Made by a program: the position numbers and the translations under genes. A stretch of 64,000 nt of DNA from JAFMDF01 sp965277445 (GTDB lineage: Bacteria; Bacteroidota; Bacteroidia; Chitinophagales; Saprospiraceae): assembly GCA_965277445.1 (NCBI GenBank), contig CBDICY010000032.1:1240001-1304000 (forward strand), written 5' to 3'. The notes below the pieces were generated by a model, which saw nothing but the letters and a program-made list of their open reading frames with translations, was not told the DNA's origin and ran no database searches. Each line of letters begins with the position of its first letter. Position 1 is the first letter of the stretch. Below, one piece after another: positions 8,255-16,953 of the stretch.

Positions 8255-8860
8255 ATGCTTACCGAAATCAAAACCCATTTATCTAAAGATCCCATTCTAC
8301 ATCCCCTTATCCAAAATATCGTTTTAAAAGAAAGAACAGCACAAAAAAGTGTTTACGAAGCATTAATTCGATCCATTGTTTTTCAGCAACTATCTGGTAA
8401 GGCAGCAGGAACTATTCATCAACGATTTTTAGCCTTATTTGACGATAACTTCCCCGATCCACAACGAATTCAAACATTTACGCCCGAGGAATTAAGAGCA
8501 GCAGGCTTATCTCGTCAAAAAGCAGGTTATGTTAAAAATGTGGCTGATTTCTTTATAGACCATCAGTTGATTGATAAGGATTGGTCTACGGAAAGCGATG
8601 AAGCGATTATCCAACAATTAACCCAAATCAAAGGCGTTGGGCAATGGACGGTGGAGATGATTTTGATGTTTACTTTAAAACGAATGGATGTCTTACCTTT
8701 GGATGATTTGGTGATCAAAAATTCTATGATCACCATGTATCAGGTAACAGAAAAAGGGCGTGCTTTAAAAAAGCGTTTATTAGAAATTGCGGAACCTTGG
8801 CGACCTTATCGAACTGCCGCTAGTTTGTATTTATGGCAATGGCAGGATACTGTAATGTAG
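8255..8860 (+). CDS. DNA-3-methyladenine glycosylase II-like (AlkA family, HhH-GPD)
   Basis: Base-excision repair glycosylase that removes alkylated purines. The 201-residue protein is the HhH-GPD core: helix-hairpin-helix at about 122-141 (LTQIKGVGQWTVEMILMF) and the catalytic Asp151 in VLPLDDLVI, matching the D-D-Y motif of AlkA. It lacks the N-terminal AlkA domain, as usual for short bacterial and yeast MAG1-type members. It starts 82 bases after the small-RNA terminator and is convergent with the small membrane protein at 8884. Confidence 0.85.
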   Translation: MLTEIKTHLSKDPILHPLIQNIVLKERTAQKSVYEALIRSIVFQQLSGKAAGTIHQRFLALFDDNFPDPQRIQTFTPEELRAAGLSRQKAGYVKNVADFFIDHQLIDKDWSTESDEAIIQQLTQIKGVGQWTVEMILMFTLKRMDVLPLDDLVIKNSMITMYQVTEKGRALKKRLLEIAEPWRPYRTAASLYLWQWQDTVM

Positions 8861-8883
8861 TAGACAGTATGCAGTTTAAGCGC

Positions 8884-9093
8884 TTATACATATTCTTCTT
8901 CGAGTAAGCTTATTTTATGTCTACCAATCAAAAAGTAGGCAATCGTTCCTACGAAAGGCATAAAGAAAACCAATAAGAACCATAAAATTTTATCGGTGTC
9001 CTTTTTATACTCATCGGAGATAATTTCGATAATGGCATATAACCAAGAGCCGAAAATAGCAATACCCAATGCTATTAATGAAAATACGAACAT
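8884..9093 (-). CDS. Small membrane protein, PLDc_N domain
   Basis: 69 residues with two membrane helices (about 2-22 and 38-58) separated by a charged loop, and the pattern LVFFMPFVGTIAYFLIGR typical of the phospholipase D N-terminal/cardiolipin synthase-like PLDc_N family. These short stand-alone proteins have no assigned enzyme activity. Ends 24 bases from the convergent glycosylase gene. Confidence 0.7.
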   Translation of the reverse strand: MFVFSLIALGIAIFGSWLYAIIEIISDEYKKDTDKILWFLLVFFMPFVGTIAYFLIGRHKISLLEEEYV

Positions 9094-9262
9094 GCTAATT
9101 AGTTTTATGAAGTGGTGGATTATTTTTTAATAACGATTACTAAATTAGCTTTTTTTGAGGTGGTTAACCAAATTGCTCGGCAAAGTAAGTAGGATTATCG
9201 ACGAATTGTAATGGATTGCTCTTCCCCACGACGGATTTTTACTAGAAGTTTTCATTTACTTT

Positions 9263-10432
9263 TTATTCAAAAGACAAATAGGGTGCAATTCTCTCTATAA
9301 AATCAGGTTTAAGCGCTTTTACCTTTTTTAAGTCTTCTATGTTTGTGTATGCGCCATGATTGGTTCGATAATTAACCAGTAAGTAGGCTTGTTTCTTTTT
9401 GATATAAGGATGAAGTCTTAAGGCTTCTGCGGCAATCGAATTAATTGGAATTTTCTGCGTAATAGGCGTCACAAGTAACTGGTGGGCTACTTTATCAATG
9501 GTGCTATCTGCTATATTATAGGTTGTTTTTAGCTGGTCAATGGAGAGAAAACCACCTAATTTATCTCTGTAATTGACGATTCGTTTTGCGGTTATTTCTC
9601 CAATTCCCTTTAGTTTTTTCCAGTCTTCTACACCACTATTATTAATGTCTACTTTAATGGAGGTTGACTTACTAAAACTTTGTGGTATATCATTAGGGAT
9701 TATTCCTTCTTTAGCAATTGGCGCTATTTTTTTAGGCAAGTCAATGTATGGGGATAAAGTTGAATAATCGGCTACTGATAAACCATACACTTTTTTTAGG
9801 TCTTCTTTTTTCCAAAATTGTCCGCCTTTATTGCGGTAATTAATAATTGTTTGAACGACTTTTTCAGAAAGTCCTAATTGCAATAAAGTGACTTTATCCG
9901 CCTCATTGGGATTAAATTTAAAAGGCGTCAATACCTTTCGTTTGGCTTGCTTTTTAATTTTCTTAGTCGATTTTGGAGAAGTATATTTTTTAGATTTGGT
10001 AATGGTGACATAAGGTGCTAACCTTTGATAATCGGTCTCTTTAATTCCATACACTCTTTTTAAATCTTCTTTTTTGTAAAATTTGAAGCCCTTTTTTCTA
10101 AAGTTAATCAAGGTAGTCGCTACCGAAGGAGATAAACCTAAGTCAACTAGTTTTTCTTTGGAAATAGTATTTGGATCAAAGTTGAAAAGGGGAACAGTTA
10201 TGTCCAATATATGCTCCTTGCTTTTAGATAGGTCTCCGTTCTCTTTTTCTATTGTTGCTTCAAATTCCGTAATTGCGGCTTCAATTTCGGAGAAATCCGT
10301 TGCTTCCTGAGTCGTAAATTTTAAACTTATTTTGGGTAAGACAAAGCAAAATAAAGTGATACTAGCGAGTACACAAATGCCTTTTACTTGAGCTTTTGTA
10401 AAATGGGCGTAGTCTTTTAAATTCGTTTTCAT
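9263..10432 (-). CDS. Membrane-anchored protein with repeated ComEA-type helix-hairpin-helix domains
   Basis: 389 residues: a short cytoplasmic start, one membrane helix (about 17-36), then a periplasmic part with at least four to five HhH units. Two are near copies (FNPNEADKVTLLQLGLSEKV and FDPNTISKEKLVDLGLSPSV, each followed by TxINxRxKGxxFxKKEDLKKVYG). A canonical ComEA motif WKKLKGIGEITAKRIVNYRD follows, then two more units. This suggests non-sequence-specific DNA binding in the periplasm, as in ComEA DNA uptake, but a structural role is possible. No other competence genes are near. The predicted leader carries a 9-base palindrome just before the start. Confidence 0.8.
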   Translation of the reverse strand: MKTNLKDYAHFTKAQVKGICVLASITLFCFVLPKISLKFTTQEATDFSEIEAAITEFEATIEKENGDLSKSKEHILDITVPLFNFDPNTISKEKLVDLGLSPSVATTLINFRKKGFKFYKKEDLKRVYGIKETDYQRLAPYVTITKSKKYTSPKSTKKIKKQAKRKVLTPFKFNPNEADKVTLLQLGLSEKVVQTIINYRNKGGQFWKKEDLKKVYGLSVADYSTLSPYIDLPKKIAPIAKEGIIPNDIPQSFSKSTSIKVDINNSGVEDWKKLKGIGEITAKRIVNYRDKLGGFLSIDQLKTTYNIADSTIDKVAHQLLVTPITQKIPINSIAAEALRLHPYIKKKQAYLLVNYRTNHGAYTNIEDLKKVKALKPDFIERIAPYLSFE

Positions 10433-10448
10433 ACAAGTAGAGAGTAAG

Positions 10449-10471
10449 TAATGTTTAATGAATAAACATTA
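10449..10471. promoter_or_regulatory. Palindrome just upstream of the HhH-protein start
   Basis: TAATGTTTA (10449-10457), 5-base spacer, TAAACATTA (10463-10471), 17 bases before the start codon of the gene ending at 9263. It could be an operator or a leader hairpin masking the start. A possible minus-strand -7 box (TAAATTTG, 10637-10630) lies further upstream. Confidence 0.45.
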
Positions 10472-10863
10472 GGATAATTAAAAAATACATTATCAAAAAA
10501 TTGAGTCTTAATCCCGTACTTATTTACTCTAAGGTACTATTTTTCGGTAATAATAGTGTTAGAAAATGGTTTTTTTTGAAAACTTTAGTGGAACGTAAAA
10601 GAAAAGATTTATTTCATATAATTATTTTACAAATTTAAATTTGCTAAATGTGATTTTGTGCAGAATAATTATTGGTTCAAAATTTGGATAACTGCTTTCT
10701 TTTACAGTATCTTTGATATGGAAGATTAAACAGAACTATGAGAAAATGCTTTGAGCCTACTCAATTCGCATTTTATACTAAACATTTCGATGGTATCCCT
10801 TTATATACCATTTCCCTACCTTAAGAAGTGATAAGCTAACTCCAACTTGTCACTTCTTTCTGT

Positions 10864-10935
10864 TTTAGTAACGAATAAAAAATAAGTTGGACATTTGGTA
10901 TTAAATTCCCCACAGATTTATTATCCCCACGCCTG
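10864..10935 (+). repeat. Dispersed intergenic repeat, copy A (CCCCAC type)
   Basis: Segment running from ttagtaacgaataaaaaata through attccccacagatttattat to ccccacg. A reverse-complement copy is at 24244-24316 and a rearranged one at 63908-63970. It lies in the 678-base gap 10433-11110, which otherwise holds AT-rich sequence, the palindrome at 10932 and a terminator at 11041. No coding potential seen. Confidence 0.6.
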
Positions 10936-10950
10936 CCTGCGGCAGGCAGG
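10932..10950. repeat. GC-rich palindrome CCTGCCTGC-G-GCAGGCAGG
   Basis: Perfect 9-base arms with a single central G, strikingly GC-rich for this AT-rich intergenic stretch. It directly follows the dispersed repeat at 10864. Only one copy is seen in the window. Confidence 0.6.
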
Positions 10951-11040
10951 GATTATAATTATTCAAGTTATTTTCAACATTACTTAGAGAGATACCTTAA
11001 ATTCGAATTTTTCCAGTAATGGGAAATTACTGAAAAATAA

Positions 11041-11077
11041 AAAAGCCTTTCATCTTATGCTCAGATGAAAGGCTTTT
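11041..11077 (-). terminator. Terminator of citrate synthase gene
   Basis: Perfect 15-base arms (11041-11055 and 11063-11077, core AGCCTTTCATCT) with a 7-base loop and A/T tails on both sides, 34 bases after the citrate synthase stop codon. Confidence 0.9.
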
Positions 11078-11110
11078 TTATTATAAATGCCCTAAAAAGG
11101 ATAACTTAGT

Positions 11111-12424
11111 TTATTCTGCTAAGGCTCCCGCTACTTCTTTAATCCATTCAGAAGTAACAGATTTTGGTCGTTCTAAAGGTAAACCTAATGCTCTTGACCA
11201 ACATTGCGCCGCCACTACGCCTAACGCTCTTGAAACACCAAATAGTACGGTGTAGAAACTGTATTCTGTCATCCCATAATGTACTAAAATAGCGCCAGAG
11301 TGGGCATCTACATTCGGCCAAGGGTTCTTTACTTTACCTAATCCTTGAAGAATTGGCGGTACCACTTCAAAAGCTTTCCAAATTACTTCTATAATATCCG
11401 AGTCCTTAATATACTCTTCTGCAAAAACTTTTTGAGCGGTAAATCTTGGATCTGGTTGACGCAAAACGGCGTGGCCATAACCAGGAATGACTTTTCCTTC
11501 TGCTAAGGTCTTATTCACGTAATCTGCAATCTGTTGCTTCGATGGTTTTTTAGTACCAATCTCGTCAATCATTTTGAAGACCCACTTAATTACTTCTTGA
11601 TTTGCTAACCCGTGTAATGGTCCAGCTAAGGCATTCATACCCGCAGCAAAAGATAAGTAAGGGTCACTCAAAGTAGAACCTACTAAATGTACCGTATGTG
11701 CAGAAGCGTTTCCTCCTTCGTGATCTGCGTGAATCGTTAGATATAATCGCATTAAACTCTTGAAGTCATCTCCTTTAATCCCTAACATGTGCGCAAAATT
11801 ACCTGACCAGTCTAAGGTTGGGTCTGGTGCAATATGCGTGCCTTTGTGGAAAGTTCGACGATAGATGTACGCCGCAATTCTTGGTAGCTTTGCGATCAAG
11901 TTCATCGCATCTTCATAAGTTGCATCCCAATATTCTAACTTGTTCATGCCTTCTGCATAACGCTTCGCAAAGATTCCTTCTGTTTGAAGTGAATTGATTG
12001 CAATCGTAAATTGCGTCATTGGATGCGTATCAGCAGGCAATGCCTCTAATACTTTGAAAGTATGCTCAGGTACGCCAGCACGTTTTCTCCATTCTGCACT
12101 TAACCAAGCTGTTTGTTCGTCTGTTGGAATTTCTCCTACTAACATTAACCAAAATAAGGCTTCTGGTAGTGGTTCTTTACCTCCTGGCACTTTTGGTAAT
12201 AATTCTCTTAATTCTGGAATAGAATAACCTCTAAAACGAATGCCTTTTTCCGCATCTAGGGAAGATGTTTCCCATACCATCATTTTTATGCCTCGCGCTC
12301 CACCGAAAACTTGACCTAACTTAACCTCTCCAACTACCTGATTCCCATTAGCTTTAATCAAGGCTCTTAATTCTGTTCTAAGTTTGGCGGATTTCTCGTA
12401 AAATTTCTGTTTTAGTAAGTCCAT
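11111..12424 (-). CDS. gltA: Citrate synthase, mitochondrial (type I) kind
   Basis: Condenses acetyl-CoA and oxaloacetate in the first step of the TCA cycle. The 437-residue chain carries the catalytic triad in mitochondrial-type contexts: His271 in GPLHGLANQEV, His318 in GYGHAVLR and Asp373 in NVDAHSG, at nearly the same numbers as the animal enzyme. It lacks the N-terminal beta domain of the hexameric, NADH-regulated E. coli type, so a dimer without NADH control is expected. This eukaryote-like type is known from some Bacteroidota and Geobacter. It is a single-gene unit with its own terminator and a well-spaced promoter at 12772-12803, implying a leader of about 340 bases. The symbol is used for function rather than for orthology with the E. 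coli type. Confidence 0.9.
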   Translation of the reverse strand: MDLLKQKFYEKSAKLRTELRALIKANGNQVVGEVKLGQVFGGARGIKMMVWETSSLDAEKGIRFRGYSIPELRELLPKVPGGKEPLPEALFWLMLVGEIPTDEQTAWLSAEWRKRAGVPEHTFKVLEALPADTHPMTQFTIAINSLQTEGIFAKRYAEGMNKLEYWDATYEDAMNLIAKLPRIAAYIYRRTFHKGTHIAPDPTLDWSGNFAHMLGIKGDDFKSLMRLYLTIHADHEGGNASAHTVHLVGSTLSDPYLSFAAGMNALAGPLHGLANQEVIKWVFKMIDEIGTKKPSKQQIADYVNKTLAEGKVIPGYGHAVLRQPDPRFTAQKVFAEEYIKDSDIIEVIWKAFEVVPPILQGLGKVKNPWPNVDAHSGAILVHYGMTEYSFYTVLFGVSRALGVVAAQCWSRALGLPLERPKSVTSEWIKEVAGALAE

Positions 12425-12771
12425 CTATATTTAATATTTTATTTTGTTAGTTCTTTCTATATAATTACAAAAAATAAGCAAAAACGTTGAGTCTTTCCTC
12501 AAAAAATTATCTGATCAAATAAGCTATATTCTTGGAAATTTATCGGAACAAAAATCGTTTGAGTAGTATTGAAGTAGTTAAATTTAAATAATCTATACAT
12601 TTTATGACTGACTCTTTTCTCACTATACCGCGTTAAAAATTATTTTCGTAGCTAGGCTATATAAATAATTTTTGCCTTGTATAATAAAAAAATAGCCTTG
12701 TCAAAAATGAAGATTGTTTAAATTTAGCTACTTAATTACTAATTTTAATCTTTTGCGGAGTTCAAGATTCA
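12425..12771 (-). other. Long putative leader of citrate synthase
   Basis: AT-rich stretch between the citrate synthase start and its likely promoter. I see no convincing hairpin array, open reading frame or known riboswitch in it. Confidence 0.3.
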
Positions 12772-12803
12772 CAAAAATACACATCTATAAGGGAAAGTAA
12801 CAA
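12772..12803 (-). promoter_or_regulatory. Promoter for citrate synthase (TTG-N21-TATTTTTG)
   Basis: On the minus strand TTG (12803-12801), 21 bases, TATTTTTG (12779-12772). Both boxes and the spacing fit the Bacteroidota -33/-7 consensus. The predicted start is near 12765, well upstream of the gene. Confidence 0.55.
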
Positions 12804-12821
12804 CCAAAATCATATAATTAT

Positions 12822-13628
12822 ATGCCTGCTAGAGTTATTTCTATACCATTTTTAATATTAACCGCTGTATTTGCTTATTTAACACTAGAGGTTGACGAAA
12901 GTTTCTCTCTTTATATTATATTTTTTGTCCTACTCTTAGCAATTATTTACACTTTTAGTCCTCAGATAAATTGGTGGTGGTATACTCGAAATCCCCCTGA
13001 ACTGGATAAACCAATGCGAAATTTACTCATACAAAATCATTCTTTTTATAATGAACTGTCTTTGAGTGACAAAAAGCTATTTAGAAACCGCATGGCACTC
13101 TATATGATGGCCGTAGAATTTATGCCAATGGGATGGGAAAAACTGCCTGAAGATATCAAAGGCGTTATAGCCTCAAATGTGGTGCAAATGACCTTAAAAC
13201 AAGTCGATTTTTTACTACCAAAATTTGAGCGAATTGTTGTCTACACGACCCCTTTTCCCTCGCCACAATTCCCTCAACAATTACATGCTTCTGAGCTTTT
13301 TGAAGAAGATGGCGTCTTGCTTTTTTCCGCACAACAAGTAATGTGGCCTTTCTTGCAACCACAGCAGTATTACAATCTAGTTTTACACGAATACATTAAG
13401 GCATATCAGCTCTCTTATCCGAATAAATTATATCCCAACTTAATAGCAAATGATTGGCAAAAACTGAATCAAATAAGTGGATTTACAAAGGAAAGTATTG
13501 AAAGTATTATTGGGTTATCAGATATTGACCCAATTGTGGTAAGTGGTACTCTCTTTTTTACACATTCAGAAAAATATAGAGCGGTTGCTCCTGATTTATA
13601 TAAGAAATGGGAACAAGTTTTTAGTTGA
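12822..13628 (+). CDS. MtfA-like (M90) membrane protein with degenerate zinc motif
   Basis: 268 residues: two membrane helices at about 5-22 and 27-47, then a soluble domain. The pattern (LSLSDKKLFRNRM, MGWEKLPEDIKGVIASNVVQ, IVVYTTPFPSP, LLFSAQQVMWPF, NLVLHEYIKAYQL) follows the MtfA/DUF980 zinc-peptidase fold. Where active members have HExxH, this protein has His189-Glu-Tyr-Ile-Lys193, so one zinc-ligand histidine is lost. It may be a non-catalytic regulator; MtfA in E. coli binds the repressor Mlc. The gene stands alone between a divergent citrate synthase and a convergent gene. The family assignment is from pattern recognition only. Confidence 0.65.
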   Translation: MPARVISIPFLILTAVFAYLTLEVDESFSLYIIFFVLLLAIIYTFSPQINWWWYTRNPPELDKPMRNLLIQNHSFYNELSLSDKKLFRNRMALYMMAVEFMPMGWEKLPEDIKGVIASNVVQMTLKQVDFLLPKFERIVVYTTPFPSPQFPQQLHASELFEEDGVLLFSAQQVMWPFLQPQQYYNLVLHEYIKAYQLSYPNKLYPNLIANDWQKLNQISGFTKESIESIIGLSDIDPIVVSGTLFFTHSEKYRAVAPDLYKKWEQVFS

Positions 13629-13700
13629 TTTTCCCACTAATTTTCTTTATGTTTTAAAACGCTGTACGCTCCATTCCTCTGTGGGAAAAGACTCTAAAAG

Positions 13701-13737
13701 AACTGGCAACTGGTAACCCGCAACAGACAACCGATTA
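13701..13737. repeat. Single-arm word array (CAACTGG type) next to a stop codon
   Basis: Quasi-repeated words aactggcaactggtaaccc then gcaacagacaaccgatta run into the stop codon of the minus-strand gene at 13735. The same words form both arms of the hairpin at 50867-50920. No partner arm is seen here. Confidence 0.5.
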
Positions 13738-14559
13738 CCCTCTAAAAACTAATAAATCCCCTCCCGTATGACAACGCATCCAAGTTGGAATAGGACTTCC
13801 ACTTTCTTCAATAAATTGAATTGTTCCATCATCTAAGGCTTGGTATTTCCAAATGTGTTGCTTTCCTTTTCCATTGGTAAAAGAGCCAAACTTTAAAATA
13901 TACTGAATCTCCCAACCATCTTGGAATCGGTTCAACGCAATATCGTTACCTGCTACTTTAGGTACCCCTAAATCAATATCCACAATTCCTTCAATTTCTT
14001 CAAACTCACTTGCTAAGGCTGCCATATTTAAAGGCGCTTTCGATCGAATGGTTAACGCATCTTCCGTATCATTCCAAGGAACATGCTTTTCAATCACTAG
14101 TTCATATTCATCTAAGAGATCATTCAAGGTCGCATTCTCTGTTTCGCTAATTCCATCTCTTAATGGCGCAGCCCAATCAATATCTTTTTCGTAAATAATT
14201 ACTAATTGGTCAATGGATGGATTTGGAAAGGTATGCACATTACACTTGGCAATAGATTTAGCCATTTCATCGCCACTATATACTTGAGTAAGCAAGTTGT
14301 AAACCATCTCAATAGTTGGTTGAGGAATACCTACATTTAAATACCTTAAATCTTCTTTTTGCGCTTCTAACCTTAAAGCTAAACGTGCAGCATCTCGCCT
14401 AAATTTTCGTTCTAAACTTTTAGGAATATCATTTTGAACGCCATTTTGTTTAACAAAAATAGCTTTAGGTGTTTGCCCAGTTAATGGAAAGCTTAAACCA
14501 ATGCAGAGAAATAGTGCACAGTAAAAAGTAAGATTGTGGTAAAACCATAAATTTTTCAT
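13735..14559 (-). CDS. Exported protein of unknown function
   Basis: 274 residues from the ATG at 14557-14559, chosen because it gives a clean signal peptide with Gln after the cleavage site (FPLTG/QTPK); an ATG five codons upstream is possible. The mature part begins with a basic helical segment (KSLERKFRRDAARLALRLEA), followed by a mixed domain with two Cys (AKCNVHTF and WMRCHTGGDL) and an end rich in Gly and Trp. I do not recognise the family. Probably periplasmic. It stands alone, convergent with the MtfA-like gene. Confidence 0.65.
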   Translation of the reverse strand: MKNLWFYHNLTFYCALFLCIGLSFPLTGQTPKAIFVKQNGVQNDIPKSLERKFRRDAARLALRLEAQKEDLRYLNVGIPQPTIEMVYNLLTQVYSGDEMAKSIAKCNVHTFPNPSIDQLVIIYEKDIDWAAPLRDGISETENATLNDLLDEYELVIEKHVPWNDTEDALTIRSKAPLNMAALASEFEEIEGIVDIDLGVPKVAGNDIALNRFQDGWEIQYILKFGSFTNGKGKQHIWKYQALDDGTIQFIEESGSPIPTWMRCHTGGDLLVFRG

Positions 14560-14802
14560 AGTCGATGTTAGCAATAATTGTTTATTTGTCTGGGGAAAGA
14601 GAGAGTAATCTACGCCAACTTAGTTAATACAAAAAACAGACCGATAATTATCGAAGTGGGTTTTTATTATGGGAAATGCTATTATTTAACTTAAATCATT
14701 GATAGGCAAGGTTTTTTAACATTTCTTTAGCCAAAGAATTGGCTATTGAGGTGTTATTATATTAATTCCTTCAATTTCTCCGTTTTCTTATTAAACTATT
14801 TT

Positions 14803-16773
14803 ATGAAAAAGACCAATCGACTTATCTATAAATACTTGTTTTGTTTTAGTTTATTATTCACTTTGACTAGCTCAAGTTATAGTCAAAACTATATAACTAA
14901 AAAGACGGCAACGGGAAAAGCTAAAAAGGTATATTATCGAGCGAATCAATACAAAAAAAATCGCTTGGTCGATAAAGCCATTCAAGATTATAAAACGGTG
15001 ATTAAAATAGCGCCTGATTTTATTGATGCGCATTATGAATTAGCCGCTATTTATTTTAATCAAAAGGAATTGACAGCAGCGAAAGTGGAGTTAACAAAAG
15101 TGATTAAAATTGATCCTACTTATAAACCTTCCACTTATTATTATCTTGGCTTGGCTTATTGGGAAACCAATGATTTTGACAATGCAATCATACACTTTGA
15201 TCGTTTTTTAAATGCAGATAGTAAAAGTGAAAAGTTAAAAGTAAAAGCCAAAAAGTATTTAAAAAATAGTCAATTTGCTGCAAACGCATTTAAAAACCCT
15301 GTCCCTTTTAATCCACAACCTTTAGATAAAAACGTTAATACAGGGTTTCCAGAATATTTACCTTCCGTTACAGCAGAAGGAAACACCTTAGTTTTTACAA
15401 GAAGAGTGAGAGGTGACGAAGATGTTTTTATCAGTAAAAAAACGGATGGACAATGGGGAGTGCCTGAACCAATTTTAGATATTAATACGCCAGAAAATGA
15501 AGGGTCTCAATATATCTCCGCAGACGGTAATTTAATTGTTTTTGTGCGCTGTAGCGACCGAACAGGTTATGGTGGTTGTGATCTATATTTTTCAGAAAAG
15601 AAAGGCGCTATTTGGTCGAAACCAAAAAATATGGGACAACCGATTAATACCCGTGGTTGGGAATCCCAGCCTTCCCTATCTGCGGATGGGAATATTTTAT
15701 ATTATGCCAGTAATCGAAAAGGTACTTTAGGAGGAAGAGATATATGGCGATCAAAAAGAAATGTAAAAGGGGAATGGAGTAATCCTGTTAATTTAGGGCC
15801 AACTATCAATACACCTGCTGATGATGAATCTCCTTTTTTTCATCCAGATGGTCAATCATTATATTTCATGTCGTCGGGTCATGAAGGAATGGGTGGCTAT
15901 GATTTATTTCTTGCTAGAAGAAACGGAAAAAAATGGACGCCGCCGCAAAATTTAGGGTATCCGATCAATACCAAAGGGAATGAAGGTGCGCTATTTATTA
16001 CCTTGGATGGTACAACCGCTTATTTCACCAAAGATAATTTACCCGAAAATGATACAGAAAAGCTAACTTCTAGAAAGCAACCAGATCTATTTACATTTGA
16101 GATGCCTGAAGCCTTACGCCCTACCCCAGTTACTTATGTAAAAGCGACGGTCAAAGATGCGATAACGACTCAAAAATTAGCCAATGCTAAAATTGAAGTG
16201 ATTAACTTAATCACAAATGAAGTTTTTGCTACTGCTCAAACGGATGATAAGGGTAATTTTCTAACTTGTTTGCCAATGGGTGGCAATTATGCGTTGAATG
16301 TGAATAAAGAAAAATATCTTTTCCATTCTGAAAATTTTGAATTACTGGAATCAAGTAGTTTAAAAGAACCCTTTTTATTAAAAATAAAATTACAGCCTAT
16401 TCCAGTAGCAACTACTACGGAAAAGCCTATGAAATCAGCACCAATTATTCTAAAAAATGTATTCTTTGCGTCTGGCTCGAATGAATTAAAAACAGCTTCC
16501 TTAACGGAATTAAATAATTTGAAAAAATTGTTAATACAGAATGAAGCGTTGAAAATTCAAATTAACGGACACACAGACAATGTTGGTTCTGATACCGATA
16601 ATTTGCAATTATCAGAAAACCGAGCCAAAGCAGTTGCTGACTATTTGATTGAGCAAGGAATTGCTGCCGAACGATTGAGCTACAAAGGTTTTGGAGAAAA
16701 TGAGCCTATTGATACGAATGACACAGAAGCAGGACGCAAAAACAATCGACGGACGGAGTTTGTTACTAAATAA
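14803..16773 (+). CDS. PorE-type envelope protein: TPR, WD40/PD40 propeller, regulatory domain, OmpA
   Basis: 656 residues from the ATG at 14803, which places a signal peptide with Gln after the cut (SSSYS/QNYI); an upstream ATG at 14746 would add 19 unsuitable residues. Domains: TPR repeats (about 35-150; YRANQYKKNRLVDKAIQDY), PD40/WD40-like repeats (about 165-400; FTRRVRGDEDVFISKK, LYFMSSGHEGMGGYDLF), a carboxypeptidase-regulatory-like fold (about 430-515) and an OmpA_C peptidoglycan-binding domain (about 535-655; INGHTDNVGS, LSENRAKAVADYL). This is the architecture of PorE, which links the type IX secretion system to peptidoglycan. P. gingivalis PorE is a lipoprotein while this one has a signal peptidase I site, so I call it PorE-like. 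gldM, gldN and gldD lie about 35-40 kb away. Confidence 0.8.
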   Translation: MKKTNRLIYKYLFCFSLLFTLTSSSYSQNYITKKTATGKAKKVYYRANQYKKNRLVDKAIQDYKTVIKIAPDFIDAHYELAAIYFNQKELTAAKVELTKVIKIDPTYKPSTYYYLGLAYWETNDFDNAIIHFDRFLNADSKSEKLKVKAKKYLKNSQFAANAFKNPVPFNPQPLDKNVNTGFPEYLPSVTAEGNTLVFTRRVRGDEDVFISKKTDGQWGVPEPILDINTPENEGSQYISADGNLIVFVRCSDRTGYGGCDLYFSEKKGAIWSKPKNMGQPINTRGWESQPSLSADGNILYYASNRKGTLGGRDIWRSKRNVKGEWSNPVNLGPTINTPADDESPFFHPDGQSLYFMSSGHEGMGGYDLFLARRNGKKWTPPQNLGYPINTKGNEGALFITLDGTTAYFTKDNLPENDTEKLTSRKQPDLFTFEMPEALRPTPVTYVKATVKDAITTQKLANAKIEVINLITNEVFATAQTDDKGNFLTCLPMGGNYALNVNKEKYLFHSENFELLESSSLKEPFLLKIKLQPIPVATTTEKPMKSAPIILKNVFFASGSNELKTASLTELNNLKKLLIQNEALKIQINGHTDNVGSDTDNLQLSENRAKAVADYLIEQGIAAERLSYKGFGENEPIDTNDTEAGRKNNRRTEFVTK

Positions 16774-16869
16774 TTACACGGATTGAATTAGTAAGAGATT
16801 TAAGGACACTCTTGACGCTCCCATTTTTTATTCGATTAATTTAGTATCCTGACTAGATTTGACTATCCA

Positions 16870-16918
16870 GTCGTCTGGAGACGACGAGATACTGATTCCT
16901 AGTCTGGAGACTAGGAAT
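16870..16918. repeat. Two perfect hairpins with shared CTGGAG tip
   Basis: GTCGTCT-GG-AGACGAC (16870-16885) and ATTCCTAGTCT-GG-AGACTAGGAAT (16895-16918). Different stems share the same core TCTGGAGA, and both lie in the gap between the PorE-like gene and the hydrolase. Similar hairpins with CTCAAGAG and GAGAGT cores occur at 53606-53657. No T-run follows, so these are not typical terminators. Confidence 0.65.
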
Positions 16919-16953
16919 ATCGAAGCAAAAACTGCGAGGTAAAAATTTTATAA

